IMG/VR virus record: IMGVR_UViG_3300017725_000103
Location: 1 to 20,527 of that record
Length of the DNA: 20,527 nucleotides
Source: a virus
Strand: one strand, 5' to 3'
The position numbers and the translations under genes were made by a program. Below are positions 8,775-15,900 of the stretch, one piece after another. Every line of letters begins with the position of its first letter. Position 1 is the first letter of the stretch. The notes below the pieces were generated by a model that was not told the origin of the DNA, did not search any database, and was given only the letters and a program-made list of their open reading frames with translations.

Positions 8775-9005
8775 TTATTCTTTTTTTTCTGAGACCTCTC
8801 CTGTTTGAATATTTACAACAGAATTTTCCCCATATTTTTTGATTAACTTCTCTTCTTCTTTAGCGAACTTTTCTTTTAATTCACCTAAAGAGTTTATTAA
8901 ACTATGCTTTTGAATTTCAACATCAGCTATAGCGCCTTTTGTCTTAGTAAATTCATTGTTTAAGGATTGTAGAGCTTCTAACTCTTTTTGACTTAATTTT
9001 GCCAT
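8775..9005 (-). CDS. Coiled-coil protein of unknown function (76 aa)
   Basis: A 76-residue protein, almost entirely charged helix: a heptad-like run from about residue 5 to 60 (LSQKELEALQSLNNEF, then LGELKEKFAKEEEKLIKKYG), followed by a short tail, VVNIQTGEVSEKKE. There is no membrane segment. It lies between holin and tail fibre A and has its own upstream -7-like element at 9032-9039. A fibre chaperone, trimerisation helper or tail-associated role is possible, but this is inference from position only. Confidence 0.75.
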   Translation of the reverse strand: MAKLSQKELEALQSLNNEFTKTKGAIADVEIQKHSLINSLGELKEKFAKEEEKLIKKYGENSVVNIQTGEVSEKKE

Positions 9006-9031
9006 GATTAAAAATTATTTAATTTATTGTA

Positions 9032-9039
9032 CAAAGATA
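9032..9039 (-). promoter_or_regulatory. TAnnTTTG -7 element upstream of the coiled-coil/tail fibre A genes
   Basis: The minus strand reads TATCTTTG, a match to the Bacteroidota -7 consensus, 26 bases before the ATG of the 76-aa gene and inside a 40-base non-coding gap. No good TTG -33 box was found at the usual spacing, so this is a candidate only. Confidence 0.5.
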
Positions 9040-9045
9040 TGAATT

Positions 9046-9441
9046 TTATTCTTGCTTATCTTTTTTAGTTTTCTCCCAAGTTCTTCCTACAAAATAAGCT
9101 CCGTAAACTGTAATTAGCAATGATTGAAATATCGGTATATATTCTTTTGCTATTTTAAATTCACCTATATTCCCGTCAGTAAAACATAAAGCTGTGAATA
9201 TTACAGTTAGATAAATAAGAACCATTGGCCTTATATTTTTAGACAAAAAAGAATCTGACTGCATATCATACTTCCACCTGGCGCTAACTTGCTCTTGAGC
9301 CTCTTTATCAGCCTGCTCTAAAATCTCTTGAATTTTTTGCTTAGCCTCAAGTCTTTCTTCGTCTGTAGTAACTAAGTCATCAATAACATTACCAACTTGT
9401 TTAATTACGCCGCCAGTTAACCATTGTATAATTTTTTTCAT
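9046..9441 (-). CDS. Holin of the gene-transfer-agent 3TM type
   Basis: Predicted to permeabilise the inner membrane at lysis and release the amidase. In the 131 residues an amphipathic N terminus (IIQWLTGGVIKQVGNVIDDL) precedes a helical charged region (25-60). Two clear hydrophobic segments follow, about 71-88 (RPMVLIYLTVIFTALCF) and 101-118 (IPIFQSLLITVYGAYFVG), then a basic tail. The layout, including the R-P before the first membrane segment, resembles the GTA_holin_3TM family as I know it. It overlaps the amidase by four bases (ATGA), forming a classic lysis pair. The exact topology is inferred. Confidence 0.78.
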   Translation of the reverse strand: MKKIIQWLTGGVIKQVGNVIDDLVTTDEERLEAKQKIQEILEQADKEAQEQVSARWKYDMQSDSFLSKNIRPMVLIYLTVIFTALCFTDGNIGEFKIAKEYIPIFQSLLITVYGAYFVGRTWEKTKKDKQE

Positions 9442-9845
9442 AACGTACAGTATTCATTTGTTGCATCAAAACTTGGGCAAGATTTTGTTGAAAAATCTCT
9501 GTGACCATGTATAGTAGCTTTAGGAAATATATTTTTTAGCAATCTTAATAAAGAAAGAAAGCTTGCAATTTGAGCGCTTGTTCTGTTGTCTTCTGGAGAC
9601 ATGTCTTTATCTACACCACCAGCATAACAAAGACCAATGCTATTTTTATTGTGATTTTTAGTGTGAGCGCCTTGTTTTTCTAATGGCCTGCCCAATTCTA
9701 TTTGACCATCTCTTTTAATAAAAAAATGGTAGCCAATTCCTGACCACCCTCTTTGCTTATGCCAATCGTCCACCAGTTTTGCGTCTACATACATGTTTGG
9801 TGGTGTAGCGGAACAATGAATAATTATTTCATCAATTGTTCTCAT
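9438..9845 (-). CDS. N-acetylmuramoyl-L-alanine amidase, T7-lysozyme-like endolysin
   Basis: Cleaves the amide bond between MurNAc and the peptide in host peptidoglycan. The 135-residue protein is a single Amidase_2 domain. Zinc ligands are visible as H10 (IIIHCSA), H115 (GHRDF) and C123 (KSCPSFD); Y39 (GIGYHFF) and K121 match the catalytic Tyr46 and Lys128 of T7 lysozyme in position. There is no signal peptide, so export would depend on the neighbouring holin. T7 lysozyme (151 aa) also inhibits its RNA polymerase through an N-terminal extension, which is shorter here; no such role is implied. The gene is coupled to the holin (four-base overlap) and lies four bases after the membrane/coiled-coil gene. 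Confidence 0.93.
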   Translation of the reverse strand: MRTIDEIIIHCSATPPNMYVDAKLVDDWHKQRGWSGIGYHFFIKRDGQIELGRPLEKQGAHTKNHNKNSIGLCYAGGVDKDMSPEDNRTSAQIASFLSLLRLLKNIFPKATIHGHRDFSTKSCPSFDATNEYCTL

Positions 9846-9849
9846 TTAT

Positions 9850-10122
9850 TTATTTTAACTCATAAAGACGTTCTTCCATTATTTGAAGTTGTTGTTTAAC
9901 ATCTGAAAGCTCTTGTTTTATAAACTCTAATTCTGTATTTGTTTTAATTAGCGCATCTGTTATTTCAGAATTAATTGGCGCTTGAACCGGAAGAAGTTTA
10001 GCTTCTTGTATTTGAGCTTGAAGAGAATAATACATGCCCGTCATGGATATGACAAGTAGAATAATTGTAACAAGATTTTTTGGTGTTAAATCAATCTTGG
10101 TCTGTTCGCTCAATTTGCTCAT
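9850..10122 (-). CDS. Single-pass membrane protein with C-terminal coiled coil (lysis-associated?)
   Basis: A 90-residue protein: a short polar N terminus, one membrane helix at about 16-33 (NLVTIILLVISMTGMYYS), a Pro-containing linker, then a coiled coil at about 52-90 (LEFIKQELSDVKQQLQIMEE). It is the first gene of the amidase/holin cluster. Membrane anchor plus periplasmic coil resembles inner-membrane spanins, but no partner outer-membrane lipoprotein is visible, so this is only a possibility. An antiholin-like role is the alternative. Confidence 0.72.
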   Translation of the reverse strand: MSKLSEQTKIDLTPKNLVTIILLVISMTGMYYSLQAQIQEAKLLPVQAPINSEITDALIKTNTELEFIKQELSDVKQQLQIMEERLYELK

Positions 10123-10190
10123 TTGTTACGAGTGTATATATTACCTTTATATCGTTTACGAGCGTAGTGGTCTGATGAAATTCCATGATA

Positions 10191-10198
10191 CAAATATA
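10191..10198 (-). promoter_or_regulatory. TAnnTTTG -7 element ahead of the lysis cluster
   Basis: The minus strand reads TATATTTG in the 96-base gap between the Cys-containing structural gene and the membrane/coiled-coil gene, leaving a leader of about 70 bases. A pair of ttacgag repeats 30 bases apart (10126-10132 and 10156-10162) lies in that leader. There is no well-spaced TTG -33 box. Confidence 0.42.
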
Positions 10199-10218
10199 AT
10201 AAAATAATTACAGAATAT

Positions 10219-10731
10219 TTATGGGCAACATTCTGTATAATCAAATTGTGCTGTCCAATCCCCTGCATTGGGTGGGTTAAATGCCTGGTTAGATACTACG
10301 CATGGATTTATAAGGCCATTCGGGTTGTTTGGGTCTATCTCGTAATTTCTCATTTGAATTGTTCCAGCATTACCATTTCCATTCGCCTGGGTGTTATCCA
10401 TAAATATAGTATTTAACCCTGTTGTTAAAATAAGCGGGTTAAAATAATAAACTACCATGCCTGGTAAGGGACAAACGAAATCTGCTTGAGTTATAACTTT
10501 ATTAGTGTCGGTGCTCCCAATAAAAATAGAGCCTACTTGAGCCGCCTGGTTTAAATCAAGAGACCCAATAAATTGATTGTTTAAATACAAATCAAAATTG
10601 TCATCAATGGCTGAGTTGTTATTACAAACCTGAAGAACAAAAACTTTATCAGGGCATGACGGGGGCGGCGGATTGCCAAACCCTTGGGTGTCATTGTTTA
10701 TTCTATTTGCTATTGCAATTGATAAAGCCAT
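10219..10731 (-). CDS. Beta-rich, Cys-containing virion-associated protein of unknown function
   Basis: I choose the ATG at 10731 (MALSIAIANR, 170 aa) because it lies 10 bases after the stop of the preceding gene; the longer frame from 10785 would overlap that gene by 44 bases. After a proline run (GNPPPPSCP) the protein is a series of short beta strands with paired Cys residues (SCPDK, QVCNN, VCPLP, NPCVV, final ECC) and Gly/Asn-rich loops (ANGNGNAGTIQMRNY). It follows the spike-base-like gene, so it is probably a tail-tip or spike component. This is inference from position and from resemblance to proteins I have seen beside such genes in marine phages. No catalytic motif was seen. Confidence 0.7.
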   Translation of the reverse strand: MALSIAIANRINNDTQGFGNPPPPSCPDKVFVLQVCNNNSAIDDNFDLYLNNQFIGSLDLNQAAQVGSIFIGSTDTNKVITQADFVCPLPGMVVYYFNPLILTTGLNTIFMDNTQANGNGNAGTIQMRNYEIDPNNPNGLINPCVVSNQAFNPPNAGDWTAQFDYTECCP

Positions 10732-10741
10732 TGTTTTTGTA

Positions 10742-10999
10742 TTACCACAATGATATAATGTCGGTTGCAGTTGTATTAGTTGCAAATACTTTTACGACTT
10801 GCACTGGAACAAATGAGCCCGTTGGTAAATTTTTAAATACAACATCATCACCGCCAGCTGTTTCAACTCTTACATCACCGCCAACTCCAACATAGAGAAC
10901 ACAACCATTGTTTACTCCACCTGAAATAGAAGGAATAGTGTCAGTATCACTTGGGGTAACTATTGAGGCTCTTCCTGCTTGTAATTTTTGATACGCCAT
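10742..10999 (-). CDS. Spike-base-like small virion protein
   Basis: An 85-residue beta-rich protein with GGVNNGCVLYVGVGGDVRVE and ETAGGDDVVFKNLPTGSFVP, then VQVVKVFATNTTATDIISLW at the C terminus. The pattern VLYVG.GG.V.V.TAGGD.V.FKN.P.G.F.PVQV.KV...TTATDI..LW is one I associate with the spike-base family named after the Rhodobacter gene transfer agent (RCAP_Rcc01079-like), common in tailed phages. It would sit at the distal tail tip. It begins one base after the previous stop. Confidence 0.75.
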   Translation of the reverse strand: MAYQKLQAGRASIVTPSDTDTIPSISGGVNNGCVLYVGVGGDVRVETAGGDDVVFKNLPTGSFVPVQVVKVFATNTTATDIISLW

Positions 11000-11000
11000 T

Positions 11001-11156
11001 TTATTTGTTATATGGGAATTTTCTATTTAAACTATCTCTACGCTCACCACATCCGCAGGGCTTCCCTGTTGCCTTGCTTACAGTGTCGACAACCTTCTTA
11101 ATACCAGTTGCGGTAGTTATTTTTTCGATGGTATCTCCTAATCCTCTTGATTTCAT
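11001..11156 (-). CDS. Microprotein with CGCG motif (51 aa)
   Basis: Reads MKSRGLGDTIEKITTATGIK, then KVVDTVSKATGKPCGCGERR and DSLNRKFPYNK. The CxC pair (CGCG) followed by basic residues could bind a metal, but this is not demonstrated. I recall very similar GLGDTIEKIT..TGIKK...C.CG.RR..LN..FP sequences in Bacteroidota phages, without known function. I choose the ATG at 11156 because it forms an ATGA overlap with the preceding gene; an in-frame ATG nine bases earlier (11165) would add MQK. Confidence 0.8.
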   Translation of the reverse strand: MKSRGLGDTIEKITTATGIKKVVDTVSKATGKPCGCGERRDSLNRKFPYNK

Positions 11157-11293
11157 TTTTTGCATGTACACAATTTATTTGGACAGCTATCTATCTTAAA
11201 CATAAGTTTAGATATTAGCCAATTCCATTTGCATTGAAACTTACTCCAAACGCTTTGCATCCAGAGACCTATTTTTACAAAGAGCTTGCCCAT
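11153..11293 (-). CDS. Trp-rich microprotein with C-terminal CxC motif (46 aa)
   Basis: Reads MGKLFVKIGLWMQSVWSKFQ, then CKWNWLISKLMFKIDSCPNK and LCTCKK. The first 33 residues form an amphipathic Trp-rich helix with basic residues that could lie on a membrane; the tail has C...C.C spacing. Its ATG shares one base with the preceding stop (TAATG), and its stop overlaps the next start (ATGA). It is too short for ordinary gene calling. Function unknown. Confidence 0.78.
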   Translation of the reverse strand: MGKLFVKIGLWMQSVWSKFQCKWNWLISKLMFKIDSCPNKLCTCKK

Positions 11294-11514
11294 TACTTTT
11301 TAATTAAAGAACCTAAGTGCGCGTGAACTTTCCCGTCTTTAATACACTGATGCTCATAACTCATAGAATGGTCTCCGCCATAAGCATGACCATAATCTTT
11401 TTTAGACATTGCTTTAGATTCATCACGTCTGTCTTTCATAGACTGACTATGCTTACCTTTGTGTTTCGCTCCTAAAGACTCATCGAGTCTTGAATTATAA
11501 CCTTGTTTTTTCAT
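11293..11514 (-). CDS. Lys/His-rich small phage protein (73 aa)
   Basis: Begins MKKQGYNSRLDESLGAKHKG, continues KHSQSMKDRRDESKAMSKKD, and ends with a His-containing tail (GDHSMSYEHQC, GKVHAHLGSLIKK). Highly charged and probably disordered. The opening MKKQGYN.RLDESLG and SMKDRRDES pattern is one I recognise from several marine phages, without a function. A TAnnTTTG-like octamer lies only four bases upstream. Confidence 0.78.
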   Translation of the reverse strand: MKKQGYNSRLDESLGAKHKGKHSQSMKDRRDESKAMSKKDYGHAYGGDHSMSYEHQCIKDGKVHAHLGSLIKK

Positions 11515-11518
11515 ATTA

Positions 11519-11526
11519 CAAAGATA
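11519..11526 (-). promoter_or_regulatory. TAnnTTTG-like octamer between two microprotein genes
   Basis: The minus strand reads TATCTTTG in the 12-base gap before the 73-aa gene. It matches the Bacteroidota -7 element, but a transcript from it would begin at or inside the start codon (leaderless), so it may be chance. Confidence 0.3.
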
Positions 11527-11817
11527 CTAATATTTTCCTTTCCTACTTTTTGGAGATGACTTGGTAGAACCCCCTTTACCTGCCCATAGATTTTTACAAG
11601 CCCAATATCTTGCAGTTAGTTTAGATTTGGCGGTATCACATTTATGTCGAGCTTTAAATGACTTGCGTGCTGCAGCAGAATAGTTGTGCCCATATCCTTT
11701 AGCTCCAAAGTGAATAAGCTTCTCTTTACCGCCCTCACACGCCTTTACCATTTTCTTTTTTCCAGCCCTGTCGCTTGGTCTAACGACATTGCATTTCATT
11801 TTGCTTTTATCTGCCAT
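11527..11817 (-). CDS. Lys/Cys-rich protein with FGAKGY domain like that of large DNA viruses (96 aa)
   Basis: A strongly basic 96-residue protein with KLIHFGAKGYGHNYSAAARK, then SFKARHKCDTAKSKLTARYW, ACKNLWAGKG and a Lys/Ser tail. The pattern K.I.FGAKGY..Y......R..F.ARH.......LTA.YW...LW resembles a small domain of unknown function (DUF5754-like, from memory) found in giant and other large eukaryotic DNA viruses as well as in phages. Four Cys residues might pair or bind metal. A virion-associated nucleic-acid-binding role is a guess from the charge. It starts one base after the preceding stop. Confidence 0.75.
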   Translation of the reverse strand: MADKSKMKCNVVRPSDRAGKKKMVKACEGGKEKLIHFGAKGYGHNYSAAARKSFKARHKCDTAKSKLTARYWACKNLWAGKGGSTKSSPKSRKGKY

Positions 11818-11818
11818 A

Positions 11819-12061
11819 CTATGCGTTTCTTACTCTTGCCGCAGAAGTGTTAGATACAAATTGAGTACCCTTGCTCCCTGCTTTCTTTTTTTTTCTGGCT
11901 GTTGCGGCCAATTGTCTTTTTGATAAACTACGAGCTTTTGCTAACGGCAAACAACGGTCAGGATTCTTCTTGTTTTTAGAAGTACCACAAGCCCCTTTTA
12001 TCTTTCCGTCAGTACCAATGCGAACCCATTTTTGGTCTCGCCATTTCTCAAGCTCACCCAT
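11819..12061 (-). CDS. Basic small protein with DUF5872-like domain (80 aa)
   Basis: Begins MGELEKWRDQKWVRIGTDGK and continues IKGACGTSKNKKNPDRCLPL, then AKARSLSKRQLAATARKKKK. The KW....DGK..G.CG......P.RC.P..KA pattern resembles a domain (DUF5872-like, from memory) found in phages and large eukaryotic viruses. It has two Cys residues, is very basic, and probably binds nucleic acid or sits in the virion; function is not established. Its ATG shares a base with the preceding stop (TAATG). Confidence 0.75.
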   Translation of the reverse strand: MGELEKWRDQKWVRIGTDGKIKGACGTSKNKKNPDRCLPLAKARSLSKRQLAATARKKKKAGSKGTQFVSNTSAARVRNA

Positions 12062-12408
12062 TACAGCATTCCTTGTTGTCTACGCTGAAGTCTTTTTATT
12101 TTTCTTTCAGCAGCTCTTCTTGATATATTTCTCTCAGAGCTTCTTCCGTTTCTATTTTTTAAAACAGTTCCACCTGATGGTGTAACATTTATTTGTTTAA
12201 ACACAGAAGTACTCTTCCCGTTTTTATTTTTTATTTTTGTTTTGCTTGCAGAAGAACCGTCTGGGTTTGTTGATATACTGTTCTGTCTAAACTTGCTCTT
12301 ACTTGCGTATCCATTTCTGGTCATTCTATTTGATGAAGTATAAGAAGACCTGGAAGTAACATAATTAATATCCTTGTCTCTAAAACCTATGTCCCCGTGC
12401 TTTTTCAT
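12061..12408 (-). CDS. Basic low-complexity protein of unknown function (115 aa)
   Basis: A Ser/Asn/Lys/Arg-rich protein starting MKKHGDIGFRDKDINYVTSR, with a Lys-rich middle (SKTKIKNKNGKSTSVFKQ) and an Arg-rich helical C terminus (ERNISRRAAERKIKRLQRRQ). No family was recognised. Probably largely disordered and nucleic-acid binding by charge. It overlaps the preceding 58-aa gene by four bases (ATGA) and the next by one. Confidence 0.7.
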   Translation of the reverse strand: MKKHGDIGFRDKDINYVTSRSSYTSSNRMTRNGYASKSKFRQNSISTNPDGSSASKTKIKNKNGKSTSVFKQINVTPSGGTVLKNRNGRSSERNISRRAAERKIKRLQRRQQGML

Positions 12409-12581
12409 GCTGTTGTTTTTCTTTTTTTCATTTTACGAACTCTGTCTGGATTGTATGACTGACCAGATGGCCCAACTTTAAACTTAGACTTAAGCTTTTT
12501 AATATCTTTATTTCTCATAGGGATTTCATTCTCATTAAGAGGCCCCATCTTTCCGTAATTCTTGTGTCCTGGGAATGGCAT
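12405..12581 (-). CDS. Lys-rich microprotein (58 aa)
   Basis: Reads MPFPGHKNYGKMGPLNENEI, PMRNKDIKKLKSKFKVGPSG, QSYNPDRVRKMKKRKTTA. The stop overlaps the next start in ATGA, supporting translation as a real gene despite its length. It is preceded by the same A/T-rich leader (aataatt before ATG) as its neighbours. No function recognised. Confidence 0.75.
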   Translation of the reverse strand: MPFPGHKNYGKMGPLNENEIPMRNKDIKKLKSKFKVGPSGQSYNPDRVRKMKKRKTTA

Positions 12582-12583
12582 AA

Positions 12584-12691
12584 TTATTTCTTTTTCTTTT
12601 TCTTAAGAGCCACAAAATCTGCAGCAGTTATTTTATTTAAAGGCATAGCTGCTCTCGCAATCTTTCTTTGTCCTTTGCTTAACTTACTCAT
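12584..12691 (-). CDS. Lys-rich microprotein (35 aa)
   Basis: Reads MSKLSKGQRKIARAAMPLNK, then ITAADFVALKKKKKK. A short basic helix followed by a six-Lys tail. It overlaps the 23-aa gene by four bases (ATGA) and ends two bases before the next start. I recall similar 'GQRKIARAA.P.NKIT..DF..LK' short proteins in marine phages, with no known role. Confidence 0.72.
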   Translation of the reverse strand: MSKLSKGQRKIARAAMPLNKITAADFVALKKKKKK

Positions 12692-12759
12692 TTCTTTTTC
12701 TTTTTATACATTGTTTTAGTCTTGGGTTTAGCCTTTGACTTTTTTTTACCGTATGCCAT
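12688..12759 (-). CDS. Ultra-short Lys-rich microprotein (23 aa)
   Basis: Encodes MAYGKKKSKAKPKTKTMYKK plus three more Lys. Thirteen of 23 residues are Lys. It is supported as a gene by its leader (identical to that of the 58-aa gene), a two-base gap to the previous stop and an ATGA overlap with the next start. Similar MAYGKKK microproteins occur in marine phages as far as I recall. Function unknown; the charge suggests nucleic-acid contact. Confidence 0.65.
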   Translation of the reverse strand: MAYGKKKSKAKPKTKTMYKKKKK

Positions 12760-12761
12760 AA

Positions 12762-12920
12762 TTATTTCTTTTTAGCTCCTTTAGCGTAGTTAGGGTCTTT
12801 ACAATACTTGCTTGCCGCCATATTAGCGTAAGCTGAAGGGTACTTATCAAATGTACGCTTCGCCCACGCAATACCGGCGGGGCATATTTTATTTCCTTTT
12901 GTTCGTCCTTTTTTTGCCAT
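12762..12920 (-). CDS. Basic microprotein with two Cys residues (52 aa)
   Basis: Reads MAKKGRTKGNKICPAGIAWA, KRTFDKYPSAYANMAASKYC, KDPNYAKGAKKK. The KICPAGIAWAKRTFD..PSAYAN.AASKYCKDPNYAK pattern is one I associate with conserved small phage proteins. The two Cys residues could form a disulfide or bind metal. It starts seven bases after the stop of tail fibre B and is not similar enough to its neighbours to call a duplicate. Confidence 0.78.
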   Translation of the reverse strand: MAKKGRTKGNKICPAGIAWAKRTFDKYPSAYANMAASKYCKDPNYAKGAKKK

Positions 12921-12927
12921 AATTATT

Positions 12928-15900
12928 TTAGGTATTATCTATAAGAAATACGGGTCCTGTATAATTTGGTAGAATAGTTGGCCTTGTTAAAAAAGTCCAA
13001 GATGCTCCAAAATCACTGCTTAAATAACCACCAGATGGATTACCTATACGCTGGATAAATATAAACTGACCTGTGTTCGACATAGACGTACCGTAATTTC
13101 CTGATACTCCGTTTACTACTGTAAATGTAGCCCCATAATCAGAGCTAATGTAAAACCCAAATTGACTTCCGCCAGCGACATATTGACCATCATAGCTTTG
13201 TTTAAGCCTATTGTCAGGGCTGATGCTTACTTGATTAGAAAGTTTCCAAGTTTCTCCAAAATCATCTGAATATTGATTTCGTAAGGTTGAGAAGCTGCTT
13301 GTAGGCCCCACAGCAGTTACATACTGTCCTGTTCCTGAACATGATGTGTCTAATAAGTTATACCTGTCGCCAAACATATTGTTTGAAACTATATCCCAAG
13401 TTACGCCAAAATCAGTAGACCTTACAATATATCCATTGGTAGCGTTTGGGTTAGTATCATCACTTATTCCAACATAAATATATTGGCCATTACCTGACAT
13501 AGAAGGGGATTCGGCTCGTTCAAAGTTTATACCTGCTGGAAGTAATGCGTCAAATTTAGTAGCTTGGTCTGTCCATGTTGAACCAAAATCATTAGAAACC
13601 CAAAAATTGTGTCTTGTGGAGACGCTTGTGTTAATGGTTACCATCACCTTGCCGCTTTTTGACATTTTTGTAAATGCGGGTGAACCTCCAAGTATACCAG
13701 GTATAGTTGCCCAACTAACGCCGAAATCCGTTGTAAGAGATAGAGAACTGCTGGCGGAGCTTGAGTCTGATGCTAATCCGTATTCAAAATCATCACTTGC
13801 CGCAACAAAGCCTTCACTGTTTGTAGTTGCGCCAAATGATACTGGAGGTGCGGTAATATTTAAAGAACTATCTAATAAAGCAACGTATGGGCTTCCTGAT
13901 TGCCCCGACAAAAACGTAGCGTTTGCTCCTTCTACAGGTACATAATCGTCAATTGGAAATCCTACGTCTACTATAAACGTTGGCCCATCACCTACGTTCC
14001 CAGCGTTCGTTGTAGCCGTCCATGTTAATCCTCCATCTGTTGAGTAATTGTAAGCTGGAGTGGGGTCACTTGAATCTGTGCCTATTATTGTTAGTCCAGA
14101 GTTAGAGGTTCTAACATTTGGAGCTTGTATACCGGTGCGCGATGATTGAGGTAATGAAAATGCAAAATTAGAGCCGTACCATTGTATGGTATTAAAATTA
14201 TTTCCTGAAATTGTATAATATTTACCATCAGTATTTTGAGCAACCCCACTACTTCCTATTACAGAGGAAATAGTATCAGATAAGCCTGAATAATCTTTTT
14301 GACTCCAGAGCTGTCCATAATCAGTTGATTGATAAGAGTTGGCATAGGTAAAAGAAGAAGTGGCGTTTATAAGTGTGATATACTCACCTTTTCCTGATAT
14401 CATACCAACTATCCCAGAGTTAGTTAAACCGCCTGTGATAGCATCAGTTGATACAAAAGAAGCTCCATAATTAGTGGAATAAAAACTTTTGTTTAAAGCA
14501 CCAAAATTAGGGTCTTCTAACCTGAGGGTCATAAATATAAACTTACCTCCTGCAGACATATCTATTTGACGTATATCAATTATATTTGACCAAGTATTTA
14601 ATGGAGGTAATATAATTATATTTAGCTCTGACCAAGCCGCCATTCCGTTACGTGATATAATTAATCTTCTATCAGTAACAGGCTCTCCTACATTTATCAA
14701 GGAAATAACTACATTTCCTGATTTTGACATTTTTGTTTTTGACCAAGATGTTCTATCTGCTTGCCCTAACACCTGTACGTTTACATTTGTAAAAGTTTGT
14801 CCACTATCAACAGATTGTAATGCTGTTAATGGATTGGTCGTATCTCCTGTAACAATCATTTTTGTGAAGTCATCACTTACTCCAGCTAAATGATAACCAG
14901 AGGGTATGGTTGCAAAAGGGTTTGGCGGAGTTAGAGGGTTAAAATCTAAATCGTACAACTGTATTTGAGAACTTGCGTTTGTTTTTATTAGCCTTGCCTG
15001 CCCTTCAATAGGGTTGTAAGGGTCTTCATTAGAAGACGCAATTACAGTACCTGATACTACTTGTTGTACGTTTTGGTTTGTCGCTTGATAAGTCCCTGTT
15101 GGGTTAGTTGCTGTAAATGGATTAGATGCTTCAAACTGAAATCCTGCATTAACATTTGCTCCCGTTACAAAGGCGTATGTATCAACAAAAGGTTGACCTG
15201 TTTGCTGTGCACCTTGTAAATCTCCAGTTAACGTATAATTAGGCGCTCCAGCAGTATTATCTACAATATTGTTTACAAGCGGTGTCATTGTAACTGTTAC
15301 ATCAGAAACAGGTACAATAGTACCCCCTACTGTTTGTGTTACATTTTGGTTGGTCGATGAAAAAGTTCCAGAAGGGTCAGTTGCTGTAAATGGATTATTT
15401 GTGTCAAATGCAAATCCAGGGTCTACAGTGACTCCTGTAGTAAAAGAATATGTTCCAACAAATGGCTGTCCAGATTGAGTAGCCCCATCTTGGTCTCCAG
15501 TTAAAGTGTAATGTGGGCCGCCTGGCTCGTTATCTACAATATTATTTACAAGCGGCGTCATGGTTACAGTAACATCAGAATCTGGGATAATTTTTCCAGC
15601 CAACACTTGCTCTACGTCTAAGTTGTTACCAGGTATAGTTCCAGATGGATTTGTTGGATTAAACGGATTGTTAGTGTCAAACCTATATCCTTGGTTTGGA
15701 GTTACCACAGTTGTGAACGCATAGACCGTACCTTGCTGACCAGTTATAGTATCGCCCTGTAAATTACCAGTAATAGTATAGTTTGGCGCACCTGGATTTA
15801 AGTCTACGATATTATTTGTTAAAGGTGTCATAGTCACCACAAAATCGTTTGGTGGAAGCGGAACAATAGTTCCTGTAAGTTCTCCATTTACAGTCGCTCC

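Larger units (their letters stand above)
12579..12920 (-). repeat. Repeated gene-boundary sequence in the microprotein cassette
   Basis: The 17-mer cataattatttcttttt occurs identically at 12579-12595 and 12757-12773, and a shortened version (cataattattt) occurs at 12918-12928. Each copy spans a start codon and its A/T-rich leader, and the two long copies run into the Lys-coding end of the preceding gene. This points to duplication of a start/stop junction among these small genes. Confidence 0.7.

Noticed and set aside
10091-10186. 31-residue minus-strand ORF (MEFHQTTTLV...) before the membrane/coiled-coil gene
   Set aside because: Its ATG lies almost at the start site expected from the TATATTTG element and the ORF overlaps the next gene by 32 bases; more likely leader RNA.
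10656-11199. Plus-strand ORFs over the spike-base and CxC microprotein genes
   Set aside because: Shadows; the minus-strand genes there are tightly coupled and recognisable.
11871-12185. Plus-strand Phe-rich hydrophobic ORF
   Set aside because: It is the complement of poly-Lys codons (ttt from aaa) in the basic microprotein genes, which gives false membrane-like sequence.
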